Assembly: GCF_029433095.1 (NCBI RefSeq)
Contig: NZ_JARNTX010000001.1
Location: forward strand, 620,001-684,000
Direction: 5' to 3'
Length of the DNA: 64,000 nt
Source: Hymenobacter sp. YC55
GTDB lineage: Bacteria; Bacteroidota; Bacteroidia; Cytophagales; Hymenobacteraceae
Positions 36,288 through 44,809 of the stretch are shown here, piece by piece. A program made the position numbers and the translations under genes. Positions within the stretch are counted from its first letter, which is position 1, and each line of letters starts with the position of its first letter. The notes under the pieces were generated by a model, which saw only the letters and a list, made by a program, of their open reading frames with translations, was not told the DNA's origin and did no database searches.

Positions 36288-37556
36288 ATGGAAAAGGAAG
36301 TAGCCGCGCCGTTGGCCGTGACGCTGGAAAACGTAGAGCAGGCCGCGCGCAACCTGAAAGGTGTCATCTACAAAACCCCCTTGCTGCAAAACCACGGCCT
36401 CTCGCGCACCTACGACGCGACGGTGCTGCTGAAGCGGGAGGATTTGCAAGTCGTACGTTCCTACAAGATTCGGGGCGCCTACCACAAGATGCTCACGCTG
36501 CCGCCCATTAGCGGGGAGCGGGAAATAGTGTGCGCCAGCGCCGGCAACCATGCGCAAGGCGTCGCCTATGCCTGCCAGATGCTCGGGTTGAAAGGCTACA
36601 TTTTCATGCCCGCCGCTACGCCCGCCCAAAAGGTGGACAAAGTGCGGCTCTTCGGCAAAGAATACGTGGAAGTGGTCCTCACCGGCGCCAGCTTCGACGA
36701 CTCATTCCGCTCGGCCCGTGAGTTCTGCGACCAGCGGGGCAGCACCTTCATCCACCCCTTCGATGACCTCGCTATAGTAGAAGGCCAAGCCACCGTCGGC
36801 CTGGAAATCCTAAAATCCGCCACTGTGCCCATCGACTACTGCTTTATGCCCATCGGCGGCGGCGGGCTAGCGTCAGGTGTAGCCAGCGTGTTTCGGCAGC
36901 TAAGCCCGACCACTAAGCTTATTGGTGTGCAGCCCTTGGGTGCGCCATCCATGTACTCCGCCATCCGCGGCAACCAGCACGCCGCCCTCGCCAGCATCGA
37001 CAGCTTCGTGGACGGCGCGGCCGTGAAGTGCCCCGGCCAACTGACCTACGAAATCTGTCGCGAACTGCTGGACGAGGTAGTGTTGGTGCCGGAAGGCCAG
37101 ATCTGCCAGGACTTGCTGAAGATGTACAACGAGGAAGGCATCGTGCTCGAACCGGCTGGTACGCTCACCATTTCGGCGCTGCACCAGTTTCGGGAGCAAA
37201 TCAAGGGCAAGACGGTGGTGTGCGTGGTTAGTGGCTCCAACAATGACATCACCCGCATGGAGGATATCAAGGAGCGCGCCATGCAGCACCAGGGCCTCAA
37301 GCACTACTTCATGGTGACCTTCAACCAGGCCCCCGGCGCCCTCCGCCGCTTCGTCAACAACGTGCTCCACGAGGGCGACGACATCATCCAGTTTCAGTAC
37401 ATCAAGAAAAATAACAAGGAAAAAGGCCCCGTTTTCATTGGCGTCGAAGTCAAGCGACCCCACGATGTAGAAGGCATAAAAGCCCGCATGGTGGAGGAAG
37501 GCTTTGCCTTCGAGTATCTAAATGGCAAGCCGGATTTCCTGGCCCTGTTGGTTTAA
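36288..37556 (+). CDS. ilvA: Threonine ammonia-lyase (threonine deaminase), biosynthetic
   Basis: A 422-residue PLP enzyme making 2-oxobutyrate for isoleucine. The PLP Lys lies in VVRSYKIRGAYHKM (near residue 63), the cofactor-binding loops are CASAGNHAQG and the glycine-rich PIGGGGLASG, and a single C-terminal ACT-like domain starts near residue 335 (HYFMVTFNQAPGALRRFV). This is the shorter, one-ACT form found in many Gram-positive and Bacteroidota bacteria, in contrast to the two-domain E. coli IlvA. It is the last gene of the cluster, followed by a strong terminator. Confidence 0.94.
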   Translation: MEKEVAAPLAVTLENVEQAARNLKGVIYKTPLLQNHGLSRTYDATVLLKREDLQVVRSYKIRGAYHKMLTLPPISGEREIVCASAGNHAQGVAYACQMLGLKGYIFMPAATPAQKVDKVRLFGKEYVEVVLTGASFDDSFRSAREFCDQRGSTFIHPFDDLAIVEGQATVGLEILKSATVPIDYCFMPIGGGGLASGVASVFRQLSPTTKLIGVQPLGAPSMYSAIRGNQHAALASIDSFVDGAAVKCPGQLTYEICRELLDEVVLVPEGQICQDLLKMYNEEGIVLEPAGTLTISALHQFREQIKGKTVVCVVSGSNNDITRMEDIKERAMQHQGLKHYFMVTFNQAPGALRRFVNNVLHEGDDIIQFQYIKKNNKEKGPVFIGVEVKRPHDVEGIKARMVEEGFAFEYLNGKPDFLALLV

Positions 37557-37590
37557 ATAATAAATAAGTCCCCTTTTCTACTGGTCTAAG

Positions 37591-37628
37591 CAAGCTACCC
37601 AACTCGTCGTAATGAGTTGGGTAGCTTG
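37591..37628. terminator. Intrinsic terminator closing the leu-ilv cluster
   Basis: CAAGCTACCCAACTC pairs perfectly with GAGTTGGGTAGCTTG across an 8-base loop, followed by TTTTATT. It lies 34 bp after ilvA and may also serve the convergent lipoprotein gene. Confidence 0.9.
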
Positions 37629-37694
37629 TTTTATTGGTTGTAGACTAGTGCACCTAGCCAAACTTGATTGTTCAGCGTCACAGGTGGAAAGTTA

Positions 37695-38207
37695 TTAGTG
37701 CTTATTGACTTCTTGTAAAGTCACGCTAGAATTCAAATCGACCTTTGTATTGAACACTATACCAGTGACGTGTGATTCAATCCACCATGTGCTTGGCAAA
37801 GAGTCATTGACTTTCTTAAATCGCACGGTTTCATGCTTAGGAAGCTTCTTTATTCCATGATAAGGGCTAAAGGCTATCAACTTACGAAGTACAATAGGCT
37901 TATTATCTGGTTTCGTTGGATCTAACTGCATGAGCAAGGCTTTCTCGCTGTACATGTCAGTTAGCCTTCTATTTGGTTTAAAAACAGGGGAATCTTGTTG
38001 AGAGAAAATTAGCACTGTTTTAGTCCCAGGTACGACGCTATAGCTGTGGGCTATAGTGTCTACTTGCAACACCGATTTTGGATATACCTCTAATTGCTTG
38101 GTGACAAGCCAGTAGGCAATTGAGTCAGCAGGAGCACTGGTTTTTTCCTGACAAGCAGTAGCTAAGCTGGCCAATATAAGGCGCATGGCATAAGCTAATT
38201 GACGCAT
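37695..38207 (-). CDS. Probable lipoprotein of unknown function
   Basis: A 170-residue protein beginning MRQLAYAMRLILASLATAC, a short signal with a lipobox-like LATAC, then QEKTSAPADS. The mature part has no recognised family; it includes strands such as VDTIAHSYSVVPGTKTVLIF and YHGIKKLPKHETVRFKK. The start ATG overlaps the dienelactone hydrolase stop by one base (TGATG), so the two are translationally coupled, although the lower GC content of this gene suggests a different origin. A longer frame to 38249 would overlap the hydrolase by 43 bases and add a non-signal sequence. Confidence 0.6.
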   Translation of the reverse strand: MRQLAYAMRLILASLATACQEKTSAPADSIAYWLVTKQLEVYPKSVLQVDTIAHSYSVVPGTKTVLIFSQQDSPVFKPNRRLTDMYSEKALLMQLDPTKPDNKPIVLRKLIAFSPYHGIKKLPKHETVRFKKVNDSLPSTWWIESHVTGIVFNTKVDLNSSVTLQEVNKH

Positions 38208-39067
38208 CACGCCAGCCTCTCCTTGAACAGCTTCAGCGTCCGGTCCCACGCCAATTTAGCGGCTTCGGGATTGTAGCGGGCGGGTGAGGAGTCGTTGTTG
38301 AAGGCATGGTTGGCGCCTTCGTACACGTATTGCTCGTACTTGATGTTGTTAGCTTTCAGGGCGGCTTCGTAGGCGTCTTTCCCGGCATTCACCCGCTCAT
38401 CGAGGCCGGCATAGTGGAGTAGGAGGGCTGCCTTAATTTTAGGCACATCCTCAGCCTTCGGCTGGGTGCCATAATACGCCACGGCTGCGTTTAGTTTGGG
38501 GTCGGCTACGGCCAGGCTGTTGGCCATGGCCCCGCCCCAGCAGAAGCCAACACAGCCGGTTTTGCCGTTCGAGTCTTTGCGGCCACGCAGGTAGGTGAGA
38601 GCGGCTAGGTAGTTGTTCAGATTCTGTTGCTTATCTAGCTTACCAATCAGCGTACGGCCTTCGTCCTCGTTGGTGGGCGTGCCGCCGAACACCGACAGCG
38701 CATCAACCCCCAATGCCAAATAACCAGCCTGCGCCACGCGGCGCGTTACGTCCTTGATATGAGGCGTGAGGCCACGGTTCTCGTGAATCACTACCACAGC
38801 ACCTAGTTTCTTTTTGCTCTTCGGGCGCACTAGGTAGCCCTTCATGGTCACGCCGGCATCGCTAGGCCATGTTACCTCTTCCGTAACCAAGTCATCCGTT
38901 TGCTCGGGCACGGTGGCGGCCTGGGCGTAGCCAGGTTCCAGCACGGCCAGCGCTGCCGCGGCCATAGCCGCGCCGCCGGTTAGCTTGTGCAGGCGGTCCA
39001 GGAAGTCGCGGCGGCTGAGCGGGGCGTGGGTATACTCGTCGAAGAGGTTGATGATGCGCTGATCCAT
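38207..39067 (-). CDS. Dienelactone hydrolase family protein with Tat-like signal
   Basis: A 286-residue alpha/beta hydrolase. The N-terminal SRRDFLDRLHKL followed by a hydrophobic Ala-rich stretch to AQA (about residue 50) is a twin-arginine signal, so export in the folded state is likely. The dienelactone-hydrolase triad is intact: Cys176 in GFCWGG, Asp223 in GLDERV and His254 in GANHAF. The HENRGL loop (Glu96), which activates the cysteine, is also present. The physiological substrate is unknown, as for most members. It is co-translated with the lipoprotein gene downstream. Confidence 0.87.
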   Translation of the reverse strand: MDQRIINLFDEYTHAPLSRRDFLDRLHKLTGGAAMAAAALAVLEPGYAQAATVPEQTDDLVTEEVTWPSDAGVTMKGYLVRPKSKKKLGAVVVIHENRGLTPHIKDVTRRVAQAGYLALGVDALSVFGGTPTNEDEGRTLIGKLDKQQNLNNYLAALTYLRGRKDSNGKTGCVGFCWGGAMANSLAVADPKLNAAVAYYGTQPKAEDVPKIKAALLLHYAGLDERVNAGKDAYEAALKANNIKYEQYVYEGANHAFNNDSSPARYNPEAAKLAWDRTLKLFKERLA

Positions 39068-39439
39068 GGAGTGCGTTTAGTTGGGGTGCTTAGGGAAGTG
39101 CAGCGTAAGCTCGGCGGAATGTTTCGTGTTTCGGTTACTAATTAACATGCCTAAGCCTTGACAGTGATAGGGTGCTAGTGCCAGCAACCAACCTTAAAGC
39201 TTGGTTGAAGCGGCTTACCCTTCAGCAGCTAAGCTACCTGGAAAGCAGTTATCTACAAGGGCTTTGGGTACATCCTTAAATTCATTGTATCCTGTAGTCC
39301 CAACTCATATTCCGGCCAACCTACCAGTATATTTAAATAGAAACCCATCAACCACGGGTAGTGCCAACGCAAGTTAGTACTGCCTATGCCTGATGGGTTT
39401 CTTGTTGAAGCCTCCGCTAACCTTGGTAACGTGGCTAGC
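39068..39439. other. Intergenic region, 372 bp, with a hairpin near its right end
   Basis: Upstream region of the dienelactone hydrolase and downstream of the glycosyltransferase. AAACCCATCA (39341-39350) pairs with TGATGGGTTT (39391-39400), which could end transcription of the glycosyltransferase operon on the minus strand. No gene was seen. Confidence 0.4.
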
Positions 39440-40315
39440 TCAGGTATCGCCGGCGTAAATAGTTTCTTTCGGCGGGAAAAGACGGTCGACGAGGTGGTAG
39501 AGCCGCCAGCGGGTGTTCTTGAGCCGCTTCTTGACCGGCACGGACCGAAAATTGAAGTTGTTAATTGCTTCGATTTCCTCTGCCACAGAACGGTTTTTCA
39601 ACTGAGATTCCAACAAAAAGGAAGCAATGGCATCATTCCACTCTGTTTTGTTGCTCCAATAGTGCCCGATGTATGGGAGTGCCGACTGCAAGTTGAAGTG
39701 TTCTTGTAGCGCTACGGATAGGGCAAATTGTTCAATCAGGCGAGGCGTCACGCCGGCCCGGCTGAGGTCGTCGCAGATGCGCAGGGCCAAGGCTATGGCC
39801 TCGGTGGCACCCTGGGCTGGAATGCCCACCACCCCGGCGTTCCACATGCCGTGTCGTTCGTGGAACAACACACCCCCAAACGACTTGCCGCCCACTTGTT
39901 GCCACATCCGCCGCTCGGTTTTGCTGCCTAGCTCTGCCAGTGCGCCTTCGGGTTCATGCATGAAAGCCTGACCAGCGGCGAGGGCTTGTTGTAAGCCCTC
40001 AAACGAGCCGTGCAAAAACGTGTCGGAGTCGAGGTAGAGCAGGGGAGTACCTGGATATTTAGCGGCAACCAACTCCAGTGCCTTGATTTTGATGCGCCAG
40101 AAAAAATCAAACTCGCCTTTCCACTCGCGTAACGTGGCCGCCTCTACCGGCAGTACCGTAACGTGGTCGGCGAGATGACGGTAGAAATCGGGTGCGTCCG
40201 TCACGATGGTAATGGTGCCAAGACCAGTGCGGTGCCGCAGAAAGCTCAGAATAGAGAAGCACGCCTGGAAATGATTCCGCACATTGTCGCCGAACACCAG
40301 ATACAATAAATTCAT
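39440..40315 (-). CDS. Glycosyltransferase family 8-like protein
   Basis: A 291-residue sugar transferase. The N-terminal LLYLVFGDNVRNHFQACFSIL and ITIVTDAPDFY, then the catalytic-site YLDSDTFL (DSD metal motif near residue 95), are typical of GT-A nucleotide-sugar enzymes with the GT8/galactinol-synthase type of arrangement. NAGVVGIPAQG and the later HYWSNK agree with that fold. The acceptor is unknown. Met 40315 is preferred, because the preceding nine residues to 40342 are not conserved-looking. The cupin gene ends 37 bp upstream, and the Kazal-type lipoprotein gene is next, suggesting a small operon. Confidence 0.78.
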   Translation of the reverse strand: MNLLYLVFGDNVRNHFQACFSILSFLRHRTGLGTITIVTDAPDFYRHLADHVTVLPVEAATLREWKGEFDFFWRIKIKALELVAAKYPGTPLLYLDSDTFLHGSFEGLQQALAAGQAFMHEPEGALAELGSKTERRMWQQVGGKSFGGVLFHERHGMWNAGVVGIPAQGATEAIALALRICDDLSRAGVTPRLIEQFALSVALQEHFNLQSALPYIGHYWSNKTEWNDAIASFLLESQLKNRSVAEEIEAINNFNFRSVPVKKRLKNTRWRLYHLVDRLFPPKETIYAGDT

Positions 40316-40351
40316 AAAGAAGGGAGCAGCGTTTCGCCTCAACAGCAGGAG

Positions 40352-40723
40352 TTACTCTTCTTCCCGGTTCACGGTAGCCGGGCTAAATGCCGGCACGCAC
40401 ACCGACCAGTACTCGCACTCGGTATCAAACGGGTTGGAGTAGCGCACCCGCGCGCCAGCCTTGATCAGCAACGACTCGCCAGCCCCTAGCTCCACTACAT
40501 CGCCATCAATCTCGAAGCGCTTGCGTCCGCGCACCACGATTGTTACTTCGTCGAATTCGGGGCGTTGGTGCGGCTCGCTCCATTGGGGCGGCGCTACCAT
40601 GTGGGCCACACTGTATTCGCCGGTTTGAGTGCTGGCCAAACCAATGTGCTCTTCAATGAGCTTGCCGTCGGTGGTAGGCACCACGAATGGGTTCTGCTGG
40701 CGGAAAAAACGCTTTTCGGACAT
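40352..40723 (-). CDS. Small cupin-domain protein
   Basis: A 123-residue single cupin. The two cupin motifs are recognisable: HQRPEFDEVTIVVRGRKRFEID near residue 52 and GAGESLLIKAGARVRYSN near 82. Motif 1 has a His but lacks the usual HxH pair (it reads EPHQRPEFDE), so metal binding is uncertain. It may be a sugar- or metabolite-binding protein or an isomerase. Gene order with the glycosyltransferase is suggestive, no more. Confidence 0.75.
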   Translation of the reverse strand: MSEKRFFRQQNPFVVPTTDGKLIEEHIGLASTQTGEYSVAHMVAPPQWSEPHQRPEFDEVTIVVRGRKRFEIDGDVVELGAGESLLIKAGARVRYSNPFDTECEYWSVCVPAFSPATVNREEE

Positions 40724-40746
40724 AAGTACAGAATAGAAAAAGGGTA

Positions 40747-40983
40747 CTACTTCTTATCGGGGCAGGCGCCAGGAGTGAAACTGGTCAGGCCAGCATTGGT
40801 AGCCGTGCAGGCGTTGCCGTACGTTTTGCCGTCGCAGCCACACACTGGGTCGTACTGCATGGTACACATGGCGTCCGTACGGATTTTGGCCGGGTCGATG
40901 CACGGTTTTGCAGCAGTTGATGCAGGCTGTTTTTGGCAGGCGCCACTAAGCAGCAAGGCCAGCAGGGGGAATAAGATTCTCAT
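40747..40983 (-). CDS. Small lipoprotein with a Kazal-type inhibitor domain
   Basis: A 78-residue lipoprotein: signal peptide and lipobox LLSGAC (Cys16), a short linker, then a Kazal-type domain with the signature [18 protein letters not shown] followed by G and a final PGAC. Six Cys residues in the domain are placed as in Kazal serine-protease inhibitors. Most likely it sits in the outer membrane and inhibits a serine protease, although the reactive-site loop and target are not identified. It lies 23 bp upstream of the cupin gene on the same strand. Confidence 0.85.
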   Translation of the reverse strand: MRILFPLLALLLSGACQKQPASTAAKPCIDPAKIRTDAMCTMQYDPVCGCDGKTYGNACTATNAGLTSFTPGACPDKK

Positions 40984-41360
40984 CAGCAGTATACAGAAGA
41001 GGTGGAACGCGAAAGTAGAACTTCAGCGCCATATAGCGCCCCGCTGCCAAGTACTAAAACAAGTAGCTCTCACGCTGCCATCTCCTTAAGGGAAGGCGTT
41101 TAATGGTTTAGTCGGCGATAGGAGAGGTTTGCTACGGTGCAGCTACCTTCTGCTGCATACGCAACAGGCGTAGTGACGAAATACTATATTGTGGAACGCT
41201 ACTTTTTTGGTGTTCAACGAAAACCTGTGCAGCTTAGCGCCGTATTAGGCACAGAATGACGAGCCATAATGCGCTGCTAGCAGCCTATCTATGGTGTGAG
41301 CCGCAACTCGGCTGTAGCAAGTCATCTGTCTGAAATTCATCACCTTTCTCTCTCCACACT
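40984..41360. other. Divergent intergenic region, 377 bp
   Basis: Separates the Kazal lipoprotein and the first YtxH gene. I saw no RNA gene, no clean promoter consensus and no strong inverted repeat. Confidence 0.35.
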
Positions 41361-41798
41361 ATGTCGTATTACGAAGAAGAAGACAACTCGGGCAAAATTC
41401 TCCTCGCTGCTCTGGCTGGTGCCGGCGCCGGCATTATTGCTGGTTTGCTGATGGCTCCCGACAAAGGCAAAGCTACCCGCGAGAAAATTGGCAGCGCCGC
41501 CACAAAGTATAGTGGCCAGCTGGGCGAGCAGCTCTCGAAATACACCGAAGATTTGGATGCCAAGTTTAAAGGCTATGTAGAAAAGCTGGAAGACCTCGGT
41601 ATCGGGGGCGCTGGCAGCAGCCTGAAACTGAAAGGCAGCTGGGACGACGCCAAAGGCAAGCTGAAGCAGCAATACGCGCAGCTCACCGACGAAGACCTGG
41701 AGTACGCTGAAGGCAAAAGCGACGAGCTAGTAGGCCGTTTGCAGCAAAAGCTCGGCAAAGGCAAAAGCGAAATCGTAAAATTGCTCAACGATTTGTAA
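41361..41798 (+). CDS. YtxH domain protein, first paralogue
   Basis: A 145-residue small protein. It has an N-terminal membrane segment, ILLAALAGAGAGIIAGLLMAP, followed by DKGKATREKIGSAATKY, the YtxH/GvpP-type gas-vesicle/stress-associated family start. The remainder is highly charged and predicted helical (GKLKQQYAQLTDEDLEYAEGK), resembling CsbD-like or late-embryogenesis-type stress proteins, but this is inference. Family members are often induced by general stress. A terminator follows the stop codon, and a second paralogue is encoded next. Confidence 0.82.
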   Translation: MSYYEEEDNSGKILLAALAGAGAGIIAGLLMAPDKGKATREKIGSAATKYSGQLGEQLSKYTEDLDAKFKGYVEKLEDLGIGGAGSSLKLKGSWDDAKGKLKQQYAQLTDEDLEYAEGKSDELVGRLQQKLGKGKSEIVKLLNDL

Positions 41799-41813
41799 GC
41801 TAAGTTTGCTTGC

Positions 41814-41857
41814 ACAGAAAAGCCTCTGTTTTCGCGAGAAAGCAGAGGCTTTTCTGT
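41814..41857 (+). terminator. Intrinsic terminator after the first YtxH gene
   Basis: ACAGAAAAGCCTCTG pairs perfectly with CAGAGGCTTTTCTGT around a 14-base loop. It starts 16 bp after the stop codon; T residues occur within the 3' arm. Confidence 0.85.
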
Positions 41858-41990
41858 TAACCTTGCTTTGCCAGAAGCCGTTAGCACAGAACAGGTTGAA
41901 CTGTTGCCTACCCGCCTTAAGAGGCAGGTAAGTAAACCAGTAGCTAAACTCTTGGCTTCACTCTCTTTCTCACTTCATATTCGCTGCATC

Positions 41991-42368
41991 ATGGAAGACA
42001 CCAAAGGCAAAGTAATTCTCTCCTTGTTGGCTGGAGCTACTGCAGGCATTGTAGCCGGCTTGTTGCTAGCGCCCGAAACCGGCGACAAAACTCGGGCAGG
42101 TCTTAAAGAATCGGCTGGCAAACTCGGCGACGACCTCAACAAGCTGTTGAAAGAAGGACTTAACCGTATCAGTTCGCTGAAAGAACAAGCACCTGTTTCT
42201 GCTCAGCAACAGTCAGACCGCTCGGCTGCCGATAGCTTGCTCGGCTCCATCAATACGCCAGGCGGCTTCACCGAACCAGATGCCGGAAGCATTGGAGACA
42301 TCGACTCTGACTACGATGGTAGTGGCGGCGACTCCCGCCATTTCCCTGGTTACGGCAGAGGGCTCTAA
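41991..42368 (+). CDS. YtxH domain protein, second paralogue
   Basis: A 125-residue relative of the preceding protein: MEDTKGKVILSLLAGATAGIVAGLLLAPETG places the same membrane helix and GDKTRAGLKESAG motif at the N-terminus. The C-terminal part is hydrophilic and ends in a Gly/Asp/Ser-rich tail. The frame reaches 41868 upstream, but the additional residues are not family-like and would overlap the terminator, so Met 41991 is preferred. The first non-coding unit starts 37 bp after the stop, without a terminator in between. Confidence 0.8.
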   Translation: MEDTKGKVILSLLAGATAGIVAGLLLAPETGDKTRAGLKESAGKLGDDLNKLLKEGLNRISSLKEQAPVSAQQQSDRSAADSLLGSINTPGGFTEPDAGSIGDIDSDYDGSGGDSRHFPGYGRGL

Positions 42369-42405
42369 AAAACTTGCTGGATTTTGTAACCTGTTTCTAG
42401 CTACC

Positions 42406-42620
42406 CCGTTAAAGAATATATAACCGGCTTGAAAGAAGATCGGAGATTTCATTGTCGTAAAATTGCCGGCTGCTGAGCTTCTGGCGGGACTTGGTTATTA
42501 GCCCATCAGTAAAATCTAGTTCGCCCATCGCAAGCTTCTGCAATTGAACCCGATTGGAAGGGTAAGTTGGTTGTAATTCAAAAGGAAAGCCTCCCGCAAT
42601 TCAATGAGCGGGAGGCTTTC
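42406..42620 (+). ncRNA. Tandem non-coding unit A, candidate small RNA or structured 3' region
   Basis: A ~215-bp non-coding unit beginning CCGTTAAAGA and ending in hairpin GAAAGCCTCCCGC/GCGGGAGGCTTTC (42585-42597 with 42608-42620) followed by TGATTTTTGG. It is closely matched by a second unit at 42702-42915; shared blocks include GCTTGAAAGAAG, GTAAAATTGCCG, AGCTTCTG, CATCGCAAGCTTCT and the hairpin. Inside each unit, the GTAAAAT...AGCTTCT arrangement occurs twice. No long frame is conserved between the copies. Strand is inferred from the hairpin position; it may equally be the 3' region of the second ytxH transcript. Confidence 0.5.
42585..42620 (+). terminator. Terminator hairpin of unit A
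   Basis: A 13-bp perfect stem, 10-base loop, followed by TGATTTTT. It is repeated almost identically at the end of unit B. Confidence 0.75.
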
Positions 42621-42701
42621 TGATTTTTGGCCTCTACCCAAAGAGCCAAAGAGAATTTCTAAGAAATAATACGGCTAAGGGTAACCCTATCCGTAGAGGT
42701 G

Positions 42702-42915
42702 CCGTTAAAGAGAATGTAACTAGCTTGAAAGAAGCTGAGTAGTACACTTGAAGTAAAATTGCCGACAGTAAGAGCTTCTGTTTGATCGTGGTTAACTTGA
42801 TCCGACAGTAAAATCGTACTTGTTCATCGCAAGCTTCTTTAAGTAAGCCTCCCAGCTGAAAGGTAAATTGGTTACAAAAGAAAGCCTCCCGCACAGTGAT
42901 ATGCGGGAGGCTTTC
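42702..42915 (+). ncRNA. Tandem non-coding unit B, paralogue of unit A
   Basis: The second copy, same length as unit A and the same order of conserved blocks, with the identical stem GAAAGCCTCCCGC/GCGGGAGGCTTTC (42880-42892 with 42903-42915). An added AGCTT/AAGCT hairpin near 42722-42736 is weaker in unit A. The 81-bp spacer between the units contains another nested hairpin (TACGG...CCGTA near 42670-42695 and CCTCTAC/GTAGAGG). It faces lysS, whose own terminator lies at 42971. Confidence 0.5.
42880..42915 (+). terminator. Terminator hairpin of unit B
   Basis: A 13-bp stem with a 10-base loop, followed by TCGATTT. Weaker T-tract than unit A on this strand. Confidence 0.65.
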
Positions 42916-42970
42916 TCGATTTAAGGGCAACGCGTTTAAGGAAAAGCGTAGCAAGCTCTATAGGCCCACA

Positions 42971-43007
42971 AACACGAACGCCACCCAATTGAGGTGGCGT
43001 TCGTGTT
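42971..43007 (-). terminator. Intrinsic terminator of lysS
   Basis: AACACGAACGCCAC pairs with GTGGCGTTCGTGTT around a 9-base loop, 17 bp past the lysS stop codon; on the minus strand the stem is followed by GTGGGCC, so the T-tract is weak. Confidence 0.65.
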
Positions 43008-43023
43008 AGTAAAAAGGAAGCTG

Positions 43024-44577
43024 CTATTGAGGTTTCGGAGCGTTTTCTGACTTGGTGTTTTCTGGCTTCATCTGCGGGAAGAACAGCACATCCTGAATCG
43101 AATTCGAGTTGGTCATGATCATGCTTAGGCGGTCGATGCCGATGCCGAGGCCCGCTGTGGGTGGCATGCCATATTCCAAGGCCCGTAAGAAATCTTCGTC
43201 GAGCACCATAGCTTCGGTGTCGCCACGCTTGCCAAGCTCCAGTTGCTCCTCGAAGCGGGCGCGCTGGTCGATAGGGTCGTTGAGTTCCGAGAAGGCGTTG
43301 CAGATTTCCTTGCCATTGCAAATAGCCTCGAACCGCTCTACCAAGCCCGGCTTGCTGCGGTGCTTCTTCGCCAGCGGCGACATTTCCACGGGGTAGTCGG
43401 TAATGAACGTTGGCTGAATCAGCTTGGGCTCTACATGCTCGCCAAAGATTTCGTCGATGATCTTGGCTTTGCCCATGCTTGGGTCGAGGCCTACTTTCAA
43501 CTCCTTGGCCGCCGCACGCAATTCCTCTTCCGACTTGCCATCAATGTTGAGGCCGGTGAAGTGTTCAATGGCTTCGGCCATGGTGTAGCGCTTCCAAGGG
43601 CGCTGGAAGTTGATGCGGTTCTCGCCTACCTGCACTTCGGTTTGGCCGTGCAAGGTTAGCGCCACCCGCTCTACCATTTCCTCTACTAGGTCCATCATCC
43701 AGTAGTAGTCTTTGTAGGCTACGTAGAGCTCCATCTGCGTGAACTCCGGGTTGTGGAAGCGCGACATGCCTTCGTTGCGGAAGTCCTTGCTGAACTCGTA
43801 CACCCCATCAAAACCGCCTACAATCAGACGCTTTAAATACAGTTCGTTGGCAATGCGCAGGTACAGCGTCATGTCCAACGTGTTGTGGTGGGTCTTGAAG
43901 GGCCGGGCCGCCGCGCCGCCGTAGAGCGGCTGCAAGATCGGGGTTTCCACTTCTAGGTACCCTTTGTCGTTGAGGTAATTGCGCATGGCCTGCACCAACT
44001 GCGTCCGCTTCACGAAAGCGTCACGTACCTGCGGGTTCACTACCAAGTCCACGTAACGTTGGCGGTAGCGCTGCTCAGGATCCGTAAAGGCATCGTAGGT
44101 CTTTTTCTCGCCCGTGGCTTCGTCTACGGCTTCGCGCACAACTGGCAGGGGGCGTAGGCTCTTGCTCAAAAACTTGAACTCCGTAACGTGAATGGAGATT
44201 TCGCCAACCATTGTGGTGAACACACGGCCTTTTACGCCCACAAAGTCGCCGAGGTCTACGAGCTTCTTGAACACGTTATTGTAAAGCGACTTGTCTTCAC
44301 CAGGACATATTTCGTCGCGGTTTACATAGAGCTGAATGCGGCCCGAGGAATCCATCAACTCGGCAAATGATGCTTTCCCCATCACCCGCACCGACATAAT
44401 CCGGCCCGCTAAGCTTACTTCCTGAAAGTTGTTGAGCTCGGGATGGTAATTGTCGAGGATTTCCTGAGCGTAGAAATTCACGTCGAACAGCTCGGACGGA
44501 TACGGCTCGATGCCAAGCTTGTGAAGCTCGTCGAGCTTGTTGCGGCGAATTATTTCTTGTTCGCTAAGATGGTGCAT
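43024..44577 (-). CDS. lysS: Lysyl-tRNA synthetase, class II
   Basis: A 517-residue class II lysyl-tRNA synthetase. The N-terminal ~150 residues form the OB-fold anticodon-binding domain ([21 protein letters not shown]). Class II motif 2, [18 protein letters not shown] (near residue 266), and motif 3, [11 protein letters not shown] (near 477), are intact. The Lys-recognition segments [12 protein letters not shown] and the [14 protein letters not shown] strand are standard. A short Pro/Asn-rich tail (KSENAPKPQ) ends the protein. A TATTTTTG element lies 51-58 bp upstream of the ATG. It is a single housekeeping gene. Confidence 0.97.
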   Translation of the reverse strand: MHHLSEQEIIRRNKLDELHKLGIEPYPSELFDVNFYAQEILDNYHPELNNFQEVSLAGRIMSVRVMGKASFAELMDSSGRIQLYVNRDEICPGEDKSLYNNVFKKLVDLGDFVGVKGRVFTTMVGEISIHVTEFKFLSKSLRPLPVVREAVDEATGEKKTYDAFTDPEQRYRQRYVDLVVNPQVRDAFVKRTQLVQAMRNYLNDKGYLEVETPILQPLYGGAAARPFKTHHNTLDMTLYLRIANELYLKRLIVGGFDGVYEFSKDFRNEGMSRFHNPEFTQMELYVAYKDYYWMMDLVEEMVERVALTLHGQTEVQVGENRINFQRPWKRYTMAEAIEHFTGLNIDGKSEEELRAAAKELKVGLDPSMGKAKIIDEIFGEHVEPKLIQPTFITDYPVEMSPLAKKHRSKPGLVERFEAICNGKEICNAFSELNDPIDQRARFEEQLELGKRGDTEAMVLDEDFLRALEYGMPPTAGLGIGIDRLSMIMTNSNSIQDVLFFPQMKPENTKSENAPKPQ

Positions 44578-44627
44578 GGGGCATGGTGTAAAAAGAAGGC
44601 CCGCACAGGGCCAAAAAAGACGAACTG

Positions 44628-44635
44628 CAAAAATA
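44628..44635 (-). promoter_or_regulatory. Candidate -7 promoter element of lysS
   Basis: Reads TATTTTTG on the minus strand, matching TAnnTTTG; the start point would be about 44621, 44 nt before the lysS ATG. The -33 element is weak (TTAG). Confidence 0.4.
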
Positions 44636-44736
44636 GGATGGTCCGCTCGGCTAACCTAACCGGTACTTGCCCGTGTTGGTTTTCCACTGATAGCTGGCAG
44701 TACGTAGCTTATAAGTTGCTAGACGACTACAAGCAA

Positions 44737-44765
44737 AAAGCGCCGTCTCCCTGAGACGGCGCTTT
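44737..44765 (-). terminator. Intrinsic terminator for the 347-residue unknown gene
   Basis: AAAGCGCCGTCTC pairs with GAGACGGCGCTTT around a 3-base loop, followed on the minus strand by TTTTTGCTT. It lies 45 bp past the stop of the gene at 44810. Confidence 0.85.
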
Positions 44766-44809
44766 GGTGTATATGGAGTAGGATCTAGCTAATAAGAGCA
44801 ATGCAAACC

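Noticed and set aside
42634..42954. A 106-codon minus-strand frame across non-coding unit B
   Set aside because: The frame is not preserved in the paralogous unit A, it covers the terminator stem, and the product is hydrophobic nonsense without a family. Small frames in unit A were discarded for the same reason.
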